64,000 nucleotides of DNA from Theobroma cacao. Taxonomy: Eukaryota > Streptophyta > Magnoliopsida > Malvales > Malvaceae. Positions 44,571 through 56,700 of the stretch are shown here, in pieces. Made by a program: the position numbers and the translations under genes. Under the pieces are notes generated by a model that was given only the letters and a program-made list of their open reading frames with translations, did no database searches and was not told the DNA's origin. Each line of letters begins with the position of its first letter. Position 1 is the stretch's first letter. Location: NCBI RefSeq assembly GCF_000208745.1, contig NC_030851.1, positions 26,978,599-27,042,598 of the forward strand, written 5' to 3'.

Positions 44571-46330
44571 GTTTGTTTGGAATGTCGTTATGGGAATTTA
44601 CAATTCTTATCTTGGCTCAAATAAATGAAAAGGAAAAGTAGTCCTTGAAACAGTGGAGTAAGGAGGTTTTTGGAGATATATTTCACAACTTGAAGGTGGC
44701 AGAACAAAGAGCTGCAGATTGTGAAATGATATTTCAACAGGTTCAGTCATTAGAGAACCGTGCTTCAATGAATAAAGCTTATGCCCAACTTAATTTTTTT
44801 TAAGTTTGGAAGAATTATTTTGGAAGCAGAAATCTAGCATTAAATGGCTTGTGGAGGGTGAGAGAAACACCAAATTTTTCCACATGCGGGTTAAGAAGAA
44901 GCGAATCAAAAGCCATATCTTCAAAATACAAAATCCGAATGGGAGCTGGATAGAAGAATTGGATTTAGTAAAGTCTTCTGCAGTGGAATTTTTCTCCTCT
45001 CTCATGAAGAAGGAATCGTGCGACATGACCAGGTTTAACGACTCTTTAATTCCTTCCCTTATATCTGAAAATGATAATGTTAATTTATGTGCAGTGCCTT
45101 CCATGGATGAACTTAAAGAGGTAGTTTTCAATATTTACAAAGATAGCGTTGCTGGTCTTGGTGGATTTTCATCTTATTTTTATCAACAATGCTAGGATAT
45201 AGTGGCAAATGACCACCTGGATGTAGTAGTGGATTTTTTCCATGGAGCTGACCTTCCAAGGGGAGTAACGTCCATTACAATTATGCTGCTGCCCAAGAAT
45301 AATAATTCCTTGAAATGGAGTGATTATAGACTGATAAGCCTTTGTAATGTATTGAACAAAATCATTACTAAGATTTTGGCTAACCGACTAGCCAAGGTAC
45401 TTCCCTCTATTATTTCAGACAATCAGTGTGGCTTTGTTGGAGGTAGACTCATCGGCGATAATATCCTGCTTACTCAAGAATTAATAGGGAAGATTGACGG
45501 AAAGGCAAGAGGCAAAAATGTGGTGCTTAAACTAGACATGATGAAGGCATATGATCGGCTTGAATGGAGTTTTCTTTATATAATGTTAAGCCAGTTTGGG
45601 TTTAGCTCTCAATGGATTAATATGGTTCATCGCTGCATATCTAATTGTTGGTTTTCCTTTTTGATAAATGGCTATACTGTGGGTTACTTCAAGTATGAAA
45701 GGGGTTTAAGACAGGGAGACTCAATCTCTCCTCTGTTATTTATTCTAGTTGCGGAATACTTGTCTCGAGGGTTGAATGTTTTGTTTGCTAAATATCCATC
45801 CCTTCACTATCTTTCTCATTGCTCTATGTCAGTAAGCCATTTGGCATTTGCAGATGATGTTATCATATTTGCTAATGGTGTGAAATCCTCCTTGCAGAAA
45901 ATTCTAATGTTTTTGCAAGAATATGAGGTGATTTCTGGGCAGCGTATAAACCATCATAAGAGTTGCTTCATTACCCATCGGAATGTGGCAAGCTCTCGCA
46001 AACAAATTATTTCTCAAGTCACTGGCTTCATTCATAAGTTCGTGCCTATTACATACTTGAGGGTGCCTCTATACAAAGGACCAGAAAAGGTAATTTTATT
46101 TGACGATCTGGTGGTACAGATTCAGGATCGTGTTGCTGGATGGGATAATAAAATTTTATCTCCGGGTGGCCGAATAACGTTACTACGTAGTGTGTTATCT
46201 TCTCTACCTATTTATTTGCTTTAGGTCCTTAAACCTCCTATTTGTGTCATTGAAAGAATTGAGAGAATAATCAATAATTTTCTGTGGGGAGGTTCGGCAG
46301 GTGCTAGGAAAATACATTGGGCACCTTGGC
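44570..46330 (+). pseudogene. LINE ORF2, reverse transcriptase domain (broken)
   Basis: The pre-RT region starts near 44655 with LKQWSKEVFGDIF. A frameshift near 44795 is followed by LEELFWKQKSSIKWLVEGE and NTKFFH. The RT core (45200-46220) has KWSDYRLISLCNVLNKIITK, the conserved NQCGFVGGR, LKLDMMKAYDRLEW, RGLRQGDSISPLLF and the catalytic FADD at 45847-45858. Stops are at 45193 (TAG, Trp expected), 46222 (TAG, Gln expected) and near 46333. In living elements the enzyme copies LINE RNA at the nicked target. All RT motifs are readable, so decay is moderate. Confidence 0.92.
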
Positions 46331-47830
46331 ATTAAATCACACTTCCATCTTCTAAGGGTGGATTAGACATCCGAGGATTAGGTGAAGTGTTTGAGGCCTT
46401 TAGCATGAAACTTTGGTGGCGATTTCAGACTTGTAACAGCATTTGGACACAATCATAAGAGCTAAATATTGTGCTAGTTGAATTCCAAGGTATGTTCATC
46501 TAAAGCTCTATGATTCACAAACTTGGAAAAGAATGTTATCTAGCTGTCAGGTAACAGAACAACACATGAGGTGGTAGATAGGGATGGGTTAGTTATTTTT
46601 TTGGCATGATTGTTGGATAGGTGATGAGCCCTTAGCCAATCATTTCCCAGCATTTGCAACTTCTATGACACGAGTTTGCTATTTTTATGATAATGATGCA
46701 TGGAATGTGGACAAACTGAATAATGTATTACTAAAGGAGGTGGTGGTAGAAATTCTAAAAATTTTGGTAGACACGTCCAATATAGATAAGGCATATTGGG
46801 TCCCAACTTCGGATGGTCATTTTACTACTAAGTCCTCTTGGGAGATTATACGACAACGTCAGGCGGTTAATCCAGTATTTAATTACTTTGGCATAGACGC
46901 ATTCCTCTTACTCTTTCTTTTTTCCTTTGGAGGTTATTATAGGATTGGATTCCAGTTGATTTGAGGTTGAAATCCAAAGGCTTCCAGTTGGCCTCCAAAT
47001 GCCAACATTGGAACTCAAAGGAGTTTCTTTTGCATGTCATCTGGGAATGTCCAATAGCTACCCAGGTTTGGAAGTATTTTGCAAACTTCTTTCAAATCTA
47101 TATTATTCACCTGCATAATGTTTGTTAGATTATATGGGCATGGTTGTACTCTGGTGATTACACGAAAAAAGGGCACTTCCGTAAGTTAATGCCTCTATTT
47201 ATGTTTTGGTTTCTATGGGTTGAACATAATAATGTGAAGCATAGGAACCTAGGCATGTATTCCAACAGAGTGGTGTGGAGAGTCTTAAAACTTATTCATC
47301 AATTATTCCATGGAAGGTAATTCCAACGATGGCAATGGAGGGGAGATTTACAGATTGCTTAGGCATGGGGTCTAATCTTTCAAAAGGCATCTCCGCATCC
47401 ACCAAAAAATTCTCTTGGAACAAACCATTAGTAGGTGAGTTTAAGTTAAATGTTGATGGTAGTTCCAAACATAATTTTCAGAATGCTGCTGGCGGTGGAC
47501 TTCTTCGAGACCATACAAGTACTATCATTTTTGGATTTTCTAAATATTTTGGTCCTTACAATTCATTACAAGCAGAGTTAATAGCATTACATAGGGGTCT
47601 GCTTTTATGTATTGAGTACAATATATCTAGACTTTGGATAGAAATGGATGCAAAAGTTGTGGTATAAATGATACATGAAGGACATCAAGGTTCCTCCCAG
47701 ACTCAGTACTTGTTGGCTTCCATCCGTAGATGTTTGAGTGGTATTTCTTTTCGGATTACACATATCCATAAAGAAAGGAACCAGGCTACTGATCATCTCT
47801 CTAATAAGGGGCACATGCACCAAAACTTGT
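46331..47830 (+). pseudogene. LINE ORF2 C-terminal part: zinc-finger (zf-RVT) and RNase H-like domain
   Basis: A linker with SKGGLDIRGLGEVFEAFS and WVPTSDGHFTTKSSW leads to a Cys/His cluster CQHWNSKEFLLHVIWECP at about 47000-47053 (zf-RVT type). The RNase H-like domain runs about 47430-47830: KLNVDGSSK (Asp), SLQAELIALHRGL (Glu), WIEMDAKVVV (Asp) and NQATDHLSN (Asp). The D-E-D-D set is therefore present. Frameshifts and stops include about 46455, 46578, 46962 and 47665. The same domain, reverse strand, is at 13990-14387. Confidence 0.82.
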
Positions 47831-48197
47831 AGGTATTTTCAAAAGCAGAAGGTCAACTCAGAGGTATTCTTAGACTAGACAAAATAAATTTGCCTTATGT
47901 TCGTTTTAAATAAATGTAAAGGAGTAGTGCTCCTAGTTTATTTTTGTTATTTTCATTTTGTCAATTACTTAGATTCTTGTAATATGGAAGCGTTTCAATT
48001 TTATGTTTGCATTCAAAAATATTTACATAAAATGAAATATTCCATTTTAGGTACTCTTCTTAATTCTTCTCGATCTCATGTAACTCTAAAGGTTTGGTTT
48101 ATGTTTCCTTCCTCATTGTATTTAATTTTTTCGATACTTAATAAAAGGATGAAAGGGTAGCTGGGCCCTGCAAGAATTTCCAGGATTAAAAAAAAAA
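47831..48197 (+). other. LINE 3' UTR and poly(A) tract
   Basis: AT-rich, no conserved frame, ending CCAGGATT followed by ten A. Immediately after comes the second copy of the target duplication (48201-48213). Confidence 0.8.
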
Positions 48198-49237
48198 TTC
48201 TTGGCTAAGGTGATTAATAGATTGTGAAATGAGTTTCATAAGTCTCCATAAAGCTAATGATCTAATTGCAAGAACATATATGGAGGTCAATAAGAGTAGG
48301 TACTGCACCAAACTCTTATCATCCCCAGAACATATGATAGGGGAATGAATTATATTGAAAAACTATACACTGAAAGGTTGTCAAAGAGTCCTTTGACTCT
48401 CCTAACAATTGGGTGGCCATGATGCATTGCTAGATGCCAATCATGGTCTATGGAATTGAATTAGTTAATTTTAAATTGAAAATGATTCATTTAAATTAAT
48501 TAATTAATAATATTATTATTCAGTTCCATTGCCAACATGTTAGGAACCTAATGGGTCTCACACAAAGGTTGCAATTTGGATTAAATTGAAAGTGTGATGA
48601 TTTAAGTTAGACTTAAATCAAATTCTAGGTTTTAACTACTAAGGACCTAATGAAAAAAGTTTAATTAGGTATTGGTTAAATATTACAATATTTATAATAT
48701 TAAAGACTTATTTTGTAAATTTTAATAAGTTAAATATAGATATAAATATCACATTATAGCCATTTTTTTCTATAGAGAGAAATAAAAGGAAAAACTAAAG
48801 AAAAAAAATGTTTTTCTCTTGAGTGTCGCCACTCTTGAGAAGTTTTTTTTTTAAAAACTTCTCCTTTGATTCTTTGCTAGAAATCAAAAAAGAAAAGAGG
48901 ACCAATCGTTGTCCACTTGCTAGCACAAGCCCGTGGCATAAAGTTCTTTCCATAAGAAGGATCCGTTGCAATCGTGTGTGCAACATTGGAGTTCAAGCGA
49001 TTGAGTGGCTGGGATTCTTTCACACAAAAAATGTTCATGTTTTGTCACTGAAAGGAATCCATTTGATTACGATATCACTTGAAAAGGTAAAACTTTTTTT
49101 GTTTTTATATGGTGCTTAACTTTGCATTAAACAACCAAGGTGATCCAAAGGTAGGAGGCATGGTTTTTATTTTATTTCAATTTTTTTTTGTTATTTTGCT
49201 GCATTGATGCTCTAATCATGCCGCTCTTAGCAGTGCA

Positions 49238-50150
49238 TATGCTTGGCACATGAATGATGTAGTGCATATAGTTGGCACTAAATTGAGTTTGATATGTATG
49301 TAAATTATGCTATGCTTAATTGATATACTATGTGACATAGAGCATTAATGAGAATTGGTGTGCATGATGGACTTGTGTGATAATTGTAAGTGAAATATGA
49401 ATGATTGGAGGTTTTAGGGAAAATTTAGGATGAGTTTAGACTTCAAAAAAACCAATTTTATGAATTTGGACGTAAGGAGTCGATTCTAGTGCATAGAGGA
49501 TCGAATCTGCGAAGTAAAGAGCTGGGGGGAGTTAGTGCACTAGCCTAGGATCAAGTACAGAGCCTTTGTAGTCTATCCTAGGTAGTGAAATGGGAGCAAG
49601 GGTAAACAATCTACTCTAGGATCGAGCACCAAGTTCCCATAGTCAACCCTAAGCTGCCAGATTAGCCAAAATCGAGCTTAAAAGGCCCCAAACCTGATTT
49701 TTTCTCAATTTTCTCCCAATTTTCTCATTCTCCACCCATTTGCTTTCAACTTTCACACCATTCAAACCCACCAAATTCCAATCATAAATCATGGATTCTA
49801 AGCACTAAACGAGGTAGATTCCACCTCTAAAAAGCTTAGTTGGTGATTTTCGCTTTCTCTCTCTAAAACCAAACTTAGGTAGTTAAAGGGACTATATGTG
49901 TATATAAATAAAGTCATATGCATCCTATTAAAAGGGCTATAGTAGGAAGATATTTAGATTGTTAGTCCATAGAACTGATAAAGGGTTCTAAACATTGTTA
50001 ATGTAATAATGGAGCCATGCTAATAGAACCTAGGTTTCATTGGATCTAGATATAATAATATGACATGATGTGGTGCATGGACATCATGAAGATAGATTAA
50101 AGCAATTAACCACATTGAAGCGCACAAGTGAGTCTACATGGAGACACGAT
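49238..50150 (+). repeat. Continuation of the 5' LTR of element C
   Basis: TATGCTTGGCAC... onward matches the 3' LTR of C at 57293-57861 almost base for base (for example GAGCTGGGGGGAG and the CTCAACTTTCACACCATTC segment). Past about 49825 there is no second copy to compare, so the LTR end and primer site could not be fixed. Confidence 0.75.
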
Positions 50151-52251
50151 TGCTAGATGGATTTGAATGCACATACGATGAGGTACTATTGGCTTTGTGC
50201 TAGTGGGAGATATGAGGATGAGCCCTACAGCCAATTAGGATTGGTTAAGGCTTGATTCTAATCATGCAACAATATCATTCATGTTGAATGATTAGAGGTT
50301 TTCCTTCATCAATAAGACATCAATTATAATGAGTTATACGTTTAATTGGATAAAGTCCATGAGATTAATATGCCTTGCAAGGGAACTGTAATGGGTTGCG
50401 GCTATGAGATCCTTATGCATCAAAGTATAATCTTAAAATGTTCCTGGTCAATGTATCATTAAGATTGGAAATCAATGATGCTTAGAGACTAGTATATTCT
50501 ATGTTCTTTACTTTGGAAGTAACCAATTGATCTCATAGATTGAAGTATACAGATACTTGGAACAATAATATAGGTGCTTGCTTAGAATAGCAAGTTCACT
50601 GAACTTGACCTGGCATGAGAAGTGCATTTGGTATTTTACTCAAGTGTCTACTCAATACTTCTCATGTGTTAGTTGTGTAAATAATCCCTAGACTTGAGGC
50701 ACCAGGTTGTCTTATGTGTGGAGTGCTGTGCTTTGATTTCATCCCTACGGGTGCCTAACTAAGGATGCCAAAACAAGATGCCTTTCAATATTGCATGAAG
50801 CATGTGAAGGCAAATAAGTGGTCAAGATAGAAATCATCACCCCAAGTGATTCAAGAGACATATCCTAACTGTTTTTAGCTTATATTAGCTTATTGAAATC
50901 CTTTCCCAAGGCGACTTAAAGTTTATGGAAGGAGTTTCATAAGTCTTTATAAAGCTGATGATCAAACTTTAAGAACGAATATGGTGATCAATGAGAGTAA
51001 ACATTGCTCCATGCTTTTATCTTCTCCGGGATATATGATGAAAGAATGAATTACACTGAAAGGCTGATCACTGAAAGGTTGAGTCACACCATCTTGACTC
51101 TTCTAACATTTTGGGGGCCATGATAGATTACTAGATCCTAATCTTGGTTTATAACTCTAGGTAGTTGACTTGATTAATGATAAATTTAAAATAGTTTAAA
51201 TTTATCTAATTCTAAGTTTAACTTAAGAATTATATGTTGAGTTCATTAACAACATGTTTCAAGCCTAATGGGTCACGCACCTAAAATGAATGTTGAAAAT
51301 AAAATGGGAGAGGTTATTAACTTGGAATAAATCAAATTAGAAGTTATGAGCTTCTCAAGCACTTGATTAAAATTGTTTAATTAAGTTGTGCCTAATTAAT
51401 TAAATTGTTTAATTAAGTCATTGGGCCTAATTAATTAAATTGTTTAATTAAGTCATTAGGCCTAGTTAATTAAAATTGTTTAATTAAGTCATTGGGCCTA
51501 ACTAATTAAAATTGTTTAATTAAATTGTTGAGCTTAATTAATTAAATTGTTTAATTAAGTTATTGGGCCTAATTGATGAAATTAAATAATTAAGTTAACT
51601 AGGCTTCTTAAGGGATTAATTAAATTGTTTAATCAAATTATTGGATTAGTTGGCAATTACCAAATAGCATTGTAATTAGGATTTAAAATTAATCTAAGGT
51701 ATAAATACCTTGCTATAGCCTCCAAATAAAAAAAAAAAATAGTGGTTGAAAAATTAAAAGAACGGCACATTAGAAATTCTTTTTGCCTTGTCGTTCATTT
51801 TGTGAAGAAAAATAGTTTTTCATTCACTTGTTTTCTTTTGTGTGTTCAACCCCAAAATTTTTTGTGTGGATTATGAGTTTATGAAGCTCATCTTTGCTAG
51901 CACATTGTCAAGGCATAGCACTTTGAATCCTTAGAGAAGGATTTTCTAATTCATTGGTGTGGATCACCATTGGAGGTTGCATAAGGACTCCTTAGACAGC
52001 TTTGGTTTGCAACAACTGGGCTGAGGTGGTTGACATTTTTTAAGGCTAATTTGGTGGTTTAACAAAAGATTCATCAATGTTTGTTATTTAGGTAAAGTGA
52101 TATGATCATATATTTTATTTATTAATTTAATTTTGTACTCAATTTGGCATAAAAGAGATCCTAAGAGGGTGAGGCGCAATTTAATTTTTTAAATTTATTT
52201 TTGTTACTTTTTATTTGTATTTGATGCATGATCAACCTTCACCCAATAGCA
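50151..52251 (+). mobile_element. Second family-D LTR, inserted in the 5' LTR/leader of element C
   Basis: From about 50206 to 52251 the sequence follows LTR D (22258-22974 plus 48214-49232): GAGCCCTAC, GAGAAGTGCATTTGGTA, CTTTGATTTCATCCCTACGG, GGAGTTTCATAAGTCT and CACCCAATAGCA at the end. If it starts TGCTAG at 50151, CGAT stands on both sides (50147-50150 and 52252-52255), a short possible target duplication. It is longer than the first copy because of a tandem repeat at 51370-51600. No internal region is seen. Confidence 0.65.
51370..51600. repeat. Tandem repeat, about six units of 35-36 bp, in the second D LTR
   Basis: Units contain AATTGTTTAATTAAGTCATT followed by GGGCCTAATTAATTA, with small changes. 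They are AT-rich and largely palindromic (TTAATTAA). The first D LTR (around 48590-48680) has no such array. Confidence 0.88.
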
Positions 52252-52317
52252 CGATCCCTTGGTTTATAGTATGCTCACTTGTGATTTTGAATTTGATTTT
52301 TCTTTGTCTAGGTAAAA

Positions 52318-53713
52318 ATGTCGTTTAAGACAAAAGCTTCCTCAAGGGCAGTGATATAACATGATGACATTGATGAAACTACGATTAGAGAACGAACATC
52401 CTCATCAAGGAGTCGTGGAAGAGCTAGAGTTACGAGATGCAGTTGAAATGTTGAGTCTAATGATGATCCTGCTAGTGATGATTATGAGGGAAATAGAGAT
52501 GATCACATGACAAGAGGAGGTATCACTCTAGAAGATTTGACAGTGAGGCTATAAAGTTAGGCACATGAGTTTGCCGAGTTTCATAGTAAGGGTAAAACAC
52601 AGCTAGGGGAATGGATAAATTCTAGTTTAGAGGACCCTGGAAACGTGCTAGTGACAAAACATGGTAGTGGGGCAATTACAGTGACACTAGCAGATTTTAT
52701 GAAACTTAAACCCCCTATGTTTACCAGCTCAGATGCTGAAAAGGATCCGTAGAGATTCCTTGAGGATATGGAATGTATATGCACAACACTAGGATGTTCT
52801 AGCCAAAGATTAGTGGAATTACTGGGCTTTCAATTGAAAGATGTAGCCCGAATATGGTTTATAACTCTTAAGAGGGGGAGAACAGCTCCACTTACATGGG
52901 ATGAATTTGTACAACCATTTTTGGACCATTGTTTACTTGATAGCATGAGAGACCTTAAGGTATAGGAATTTCAGACGTTAATTTAGACCCTAGAGATGTT
53001 GGTGACGAAATATGACATCCGATTCACCTAGTTGTCTCATTATGCACTAGACCTGGTCTTGACAGAAGAAAAGAGGATCAAGAGGTTTGTGAGAGGCTTG
53101 ATAGAGCCATTATTCAGGGTTATTGCCACCGAGAGGTTTGTTGCCTACTTTGCAGTGGTTGACATGGTTAGACTATTTAAGAGCCGTAGAATGAGGACTA
53201 TGATGGAAATGAACAAGGGTCAGAAAGCTAGAATGGAGAGTCAATGAGGCCAAAGGGATTCTAGTAAGACACGAAGTCCAATTTCTCTAGGTCGTCAAGG
53301 CCAAGATAGAACTACTCTAACACGTAGACCACGATGAAACATTGATTCTTTTAGCCTTCTTGGAAGGTGAGAGATATTCAGTGGTGCATCGAATCTAGGC
53401 CCCAAACAAAAGGTGTTTTATGTAATAATTGTGGCAAGGCGCATGGTGTACCATGCCTTAGATAAACAAGGGTATGTTTTAGATGTGGGCAGCCTAAACA
53501 TATGATGAAAGATTGTCCAAGGCCCAGACAAACTATGAGAGATAATCATGGCTATGTGCAATCAATGGAAACTACACCATCTAGGGCGATGCCCTCAACT
53601 ATAGATGTCAGGAAAGACAAGGGCAAGGGAATAGCCACGTCATCTCGAGGCAAGACAGAGTGGTCAAGCAAGAGTGTTTACTTTGAGACTATACGATGCT
53701 CAAGTCTCTAATG
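52318..53713 (+). pseudogene. gag: gag of element C, broken
   Basis: ATG 52318 opens SFKTKASSRAV. Then come an acidic region, the gag domain (about 52690-53240: FMKLKPPMFTSSDAEKDP, VARIWFITL, WDEFVQPFLDHC, EKRIKRFVRGL) and a CCHC knuckle CFRCGQPKHMMKDC at about 53470-53514. In-frame stops occur near 52358, 52553, 52750, 52963, 52984 and 53245, and a frameshift precedes the knuckle. It is a typical but long-dead chromovirus gag. Confidence 0.8.
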
Positions 53714-56700
53714 TAATGGTTACAGGTACGGTCTATCGTTACGGTATTGAAGTCTTAGTATTGTTTGACCCCAAATCAACACATTCATTTGTATCACCTT
53801 AGTTTGTCTCAAGATTAGATTTATGTTGTTATGGATTAGAAGAGCCCTTAATTGTGACTACATCCTTAAAAGAAGTATTTACGATGGAATATGTATCTAA
53901 GTCTTGTGTGGTCTGTATTAAGGACAAGGACACTTTAGCAGACTTGGTATTACTGATGACATTAGATTTTGATGTAATATTAGCGATGGATTGGTTAGCA
54001 TCCTATTTTGCCAAGGTAGATTGCTATCGTAAGTTTGTGAAATTCAAGTTCTTTGGAGAACCATCATTTGTGATTTACGCGCATAATGGCCTAGTAGCTG
54101 ATGCGGTTATGGTGAGTCTGGTCGTAGAGTTAGCACTTGGGCAAAATTGGCAAGAGAATCAATTCATAATGGCAAATGATTTGATGAATGAAGGAACTAT
54201 GAGATCAATACCGATAGTCTGTGAGTATGTTGATGTGTTTCCAGATGAATTGCTTAGATTACCTCCTGAGAAGGAGATTGAATTTGGCATTGAATTAGTT
54301 TCAGATACTAGACCTATTTCGATATGTTCGTATCGAATTACATCGGTTGAGTTGAGGGAACTCCAGAAGTAGTTGAATGACTTGTTGAATAAGGGCTTGA
54401 TCCGCTTGAGTGTGTCACCCTGGGGAGCTCTGGTGTTGTTTGTGAAAAAGAAAAGGGGGAGCTTAAGATTGTGTATAGACTATCAGGAACTTAACAAAGT
54501 TACAATAAAGAATAAGTATCCATTCCCAAGGATAGATGATTCGTTTGATGAACTACAAGGTGCAATGTGCTTTTCAAAGATTGACTTACGCTATAGGTAT
54601 CCCCAATTGAGAATAAGAAAGAGTGATATATGTAAGACTGCATTTCGCACACGTTACATACACTATAAGTTTCTAGTGATGTCGTTTGGACTCATTAATG
54701 CACTCATAGCTTTCATGGATTTAATGAATAGAGTTTTTCGGGCTTTCTTGGATAAATTTATGGTGGTGTTTATAGATGATATATTGGTGTACTCTAACAG
54801 CTTGGACGAACATGTACAGCAGTTGAGTATCATGCTGCAAACCCTCATAGAGCATCAAATGTATGCCAAGTTTGAGAAATGTGATATTTGGCTGAGTGAA
54901 GTTAGCTTTCTAGGGCATGTCATATCTGATTAAGGAGTGCAAGTTGATCATTGCAAGATAGAGGCAATGGAGAACTAACCAAGACCAACGAATGTTACAA
55001 AAATACAAAGTTTTCTAAGTATGGCCGGTTATTATAGATGCTTTGTACATGATTTCTTAAAGATAATGTCTCCTTTCACAAAATTAACTTAGAAAGGAGT
55101 TAGATTTGAATGGTCAAATGCCTATGAGACAAGTTTACAAAGACTTAAGGCTTGTCTTACCTCAACGCCCATACTGAGCCTGGCTTGTGGGACTGGAGGT
55201 TACACTGTGTATTGCGATGCGTTACTAGTTGGTTTGGGTTGCGTATTGATACAAAATGGAAAAGTTATAGCATATGCATCCTGTCAGCTAAAGAAGCATG
55301 AATAGAACTATCCTCTGCATGACCTAGTGATGACTATAATTGTCTTTGCTTTAAAAAATTTGGTGCCATTATTTCTATGGTGAAACTTGTGAAATATATT
55401 GATCACAAGAGTTGAAAATACATATTTCAACAGAGAGACTTAAATTTGAGGCAATGTAGGTGGTTGGAATTGTGGAATGATTATGATTACACCATACTCT
55501 ACCATTTTGGCAAGGCCAATGTTATGGCAAATGCCTTGAGCTGAAAATCAATGGGGAGTTTGGCACATGTTACTGTAAAAAAAAAGTCTTTAGTATGGAG
55601 TTTGCATGATCTGGGTAATATGGGAGTTCATTTTGAGGATAATGGTTTGGACACCTTGATATCACATTTTAGGGTTCGACTAGTGATTTTAGATTGAATT
55701 AAAAATGGCCATTATTAAGATGAATTTATGGTAAAGATTTTTTTAGATATGAACGAAGATAGAGCTCAAGATTTCTCTTATGGCACTGACGGCTTAACGA
55801 AGTGTTGAACATGAATTTACGTGCCAGATGTTAATGGTTTAAGAGATGAGATATTAAAAGAGGCACATGTTGCGGCCTATGCTATTTGTCTTGAAGCCAC
55901 AAAAATGTACCACGATGTAAAGTCTGTTTATTGGCGGCCAAAAATGAAAAGAGACATAGCAGAATATGTCTTCAGATGTTTGACATGTTAGCAGTAAAGG
56001 CTGAACACTATAAGCCCTATGGATTATTACAACCGTTATCGATTCCCTATTGGAAATGGGAACATGTAGCAATGGATTTTGTGACAGGTTTAACACGAGC
56101 TAGAGGTGGCTATGATGCCATTTGGGTAATAATTGATTGGCTTACTAAGTCATGACTAAGTATGGAGTAGCTCGATATGCCCAAATATACATTAACAAGA
56201 TTGTAAGGCTACATGGTGTTCCAGTCATGATAGTGTTCGACCTTGGATCATAATTCACTAGCCAATTTTGGAGGAAATTTTAAGAAACCTTAGGCACAAG
56301 ATTGGATTTTAGCATGACCTTCCACCTACAAACGGAAGGCCAATCTGAGCGCACCATTCAAATGCTTGAGCATATGTTGAGGGCAATTGTGCTTGATTTG
56401 GAGTTTCATGGAATCAATATTTGCCTTTGGCCGAGTTTGCTTATAATAATAGCTATCAAGCCACGATTGGTATGGCTTTGTATAAGGCTTTGTATGGCTG
56501 AGGGTGTAGATAACTTATTAACTAGCTTGAAGCTAGGGAAAGAAAACTCATGGGGCCAGAGATGGTCCTAAAAGCGGAGAGAGGTGCCTGCATAGTATAA
56601 GTGAGAATGCAAATAGCTCAAAATCTGTAGAAATCATACGTTGATAAAAAAAAGAAGCCTTTGGAATTTGAAATAGAGGACCATGCTTTTTTAAAGGTTT

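Larger units (their letters stand above)
22975..48197 (+). mobile_element. L1-type plant LINE, split by a solo LTR and by element B
   Basis: The LINE occupies 22975-24651, 27644-28869 and about 44570-48197. It has ORF1 with a DUF4283-like region and CCHC knuckle, then ORF2 with endonuclease, reverse transcriptase, zinc finger and RNase H, then a 3' UTR ending in an A-tract (48188-48197). The 13-bp target duplication TTGGCTAAGGTGA is at 22962-22974 and 48201-48213. It seems close to full length but is dead. About 100 codons between endonuclease and the pre-RT region are not found and were probably deleted together with the right end of element B. Confidence 0.88.
22258..49232 (+). mobile_element. 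Solo LTR of family D, split by the LINE insertion, GTGCA duplication
   Basis: Segments 22258-22974 and 48214-49232 form a ~1.74-kb LTR beginning TGTTAG and ending CTTAGCA. GTGCA stands at 22253-22257 and again at 49233-49237. Removing everything between gives a sequence that runs into AT(A/G)CGCTTGG-type sequence exactly as the uninterrupted 3' LTR of C does at 57285-57300. The gap inside D is the LINE and its nested cargo. There is no internal region, so the superfamily cannot be told. Confidence 0.88.

Noticed and set aside
47897..48160. 87-codon ORF after the RNase H domain
   Set aside because: Lies in the LINE 3' UTR with no conservation; AT-rich chance frame.
51370..51600. Short regularly spaced repeats suggestive of a CRISPR-like array
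   Set aside because: Units are directly adjacent with no unique spacers, AT-rich, in a plant LTR.
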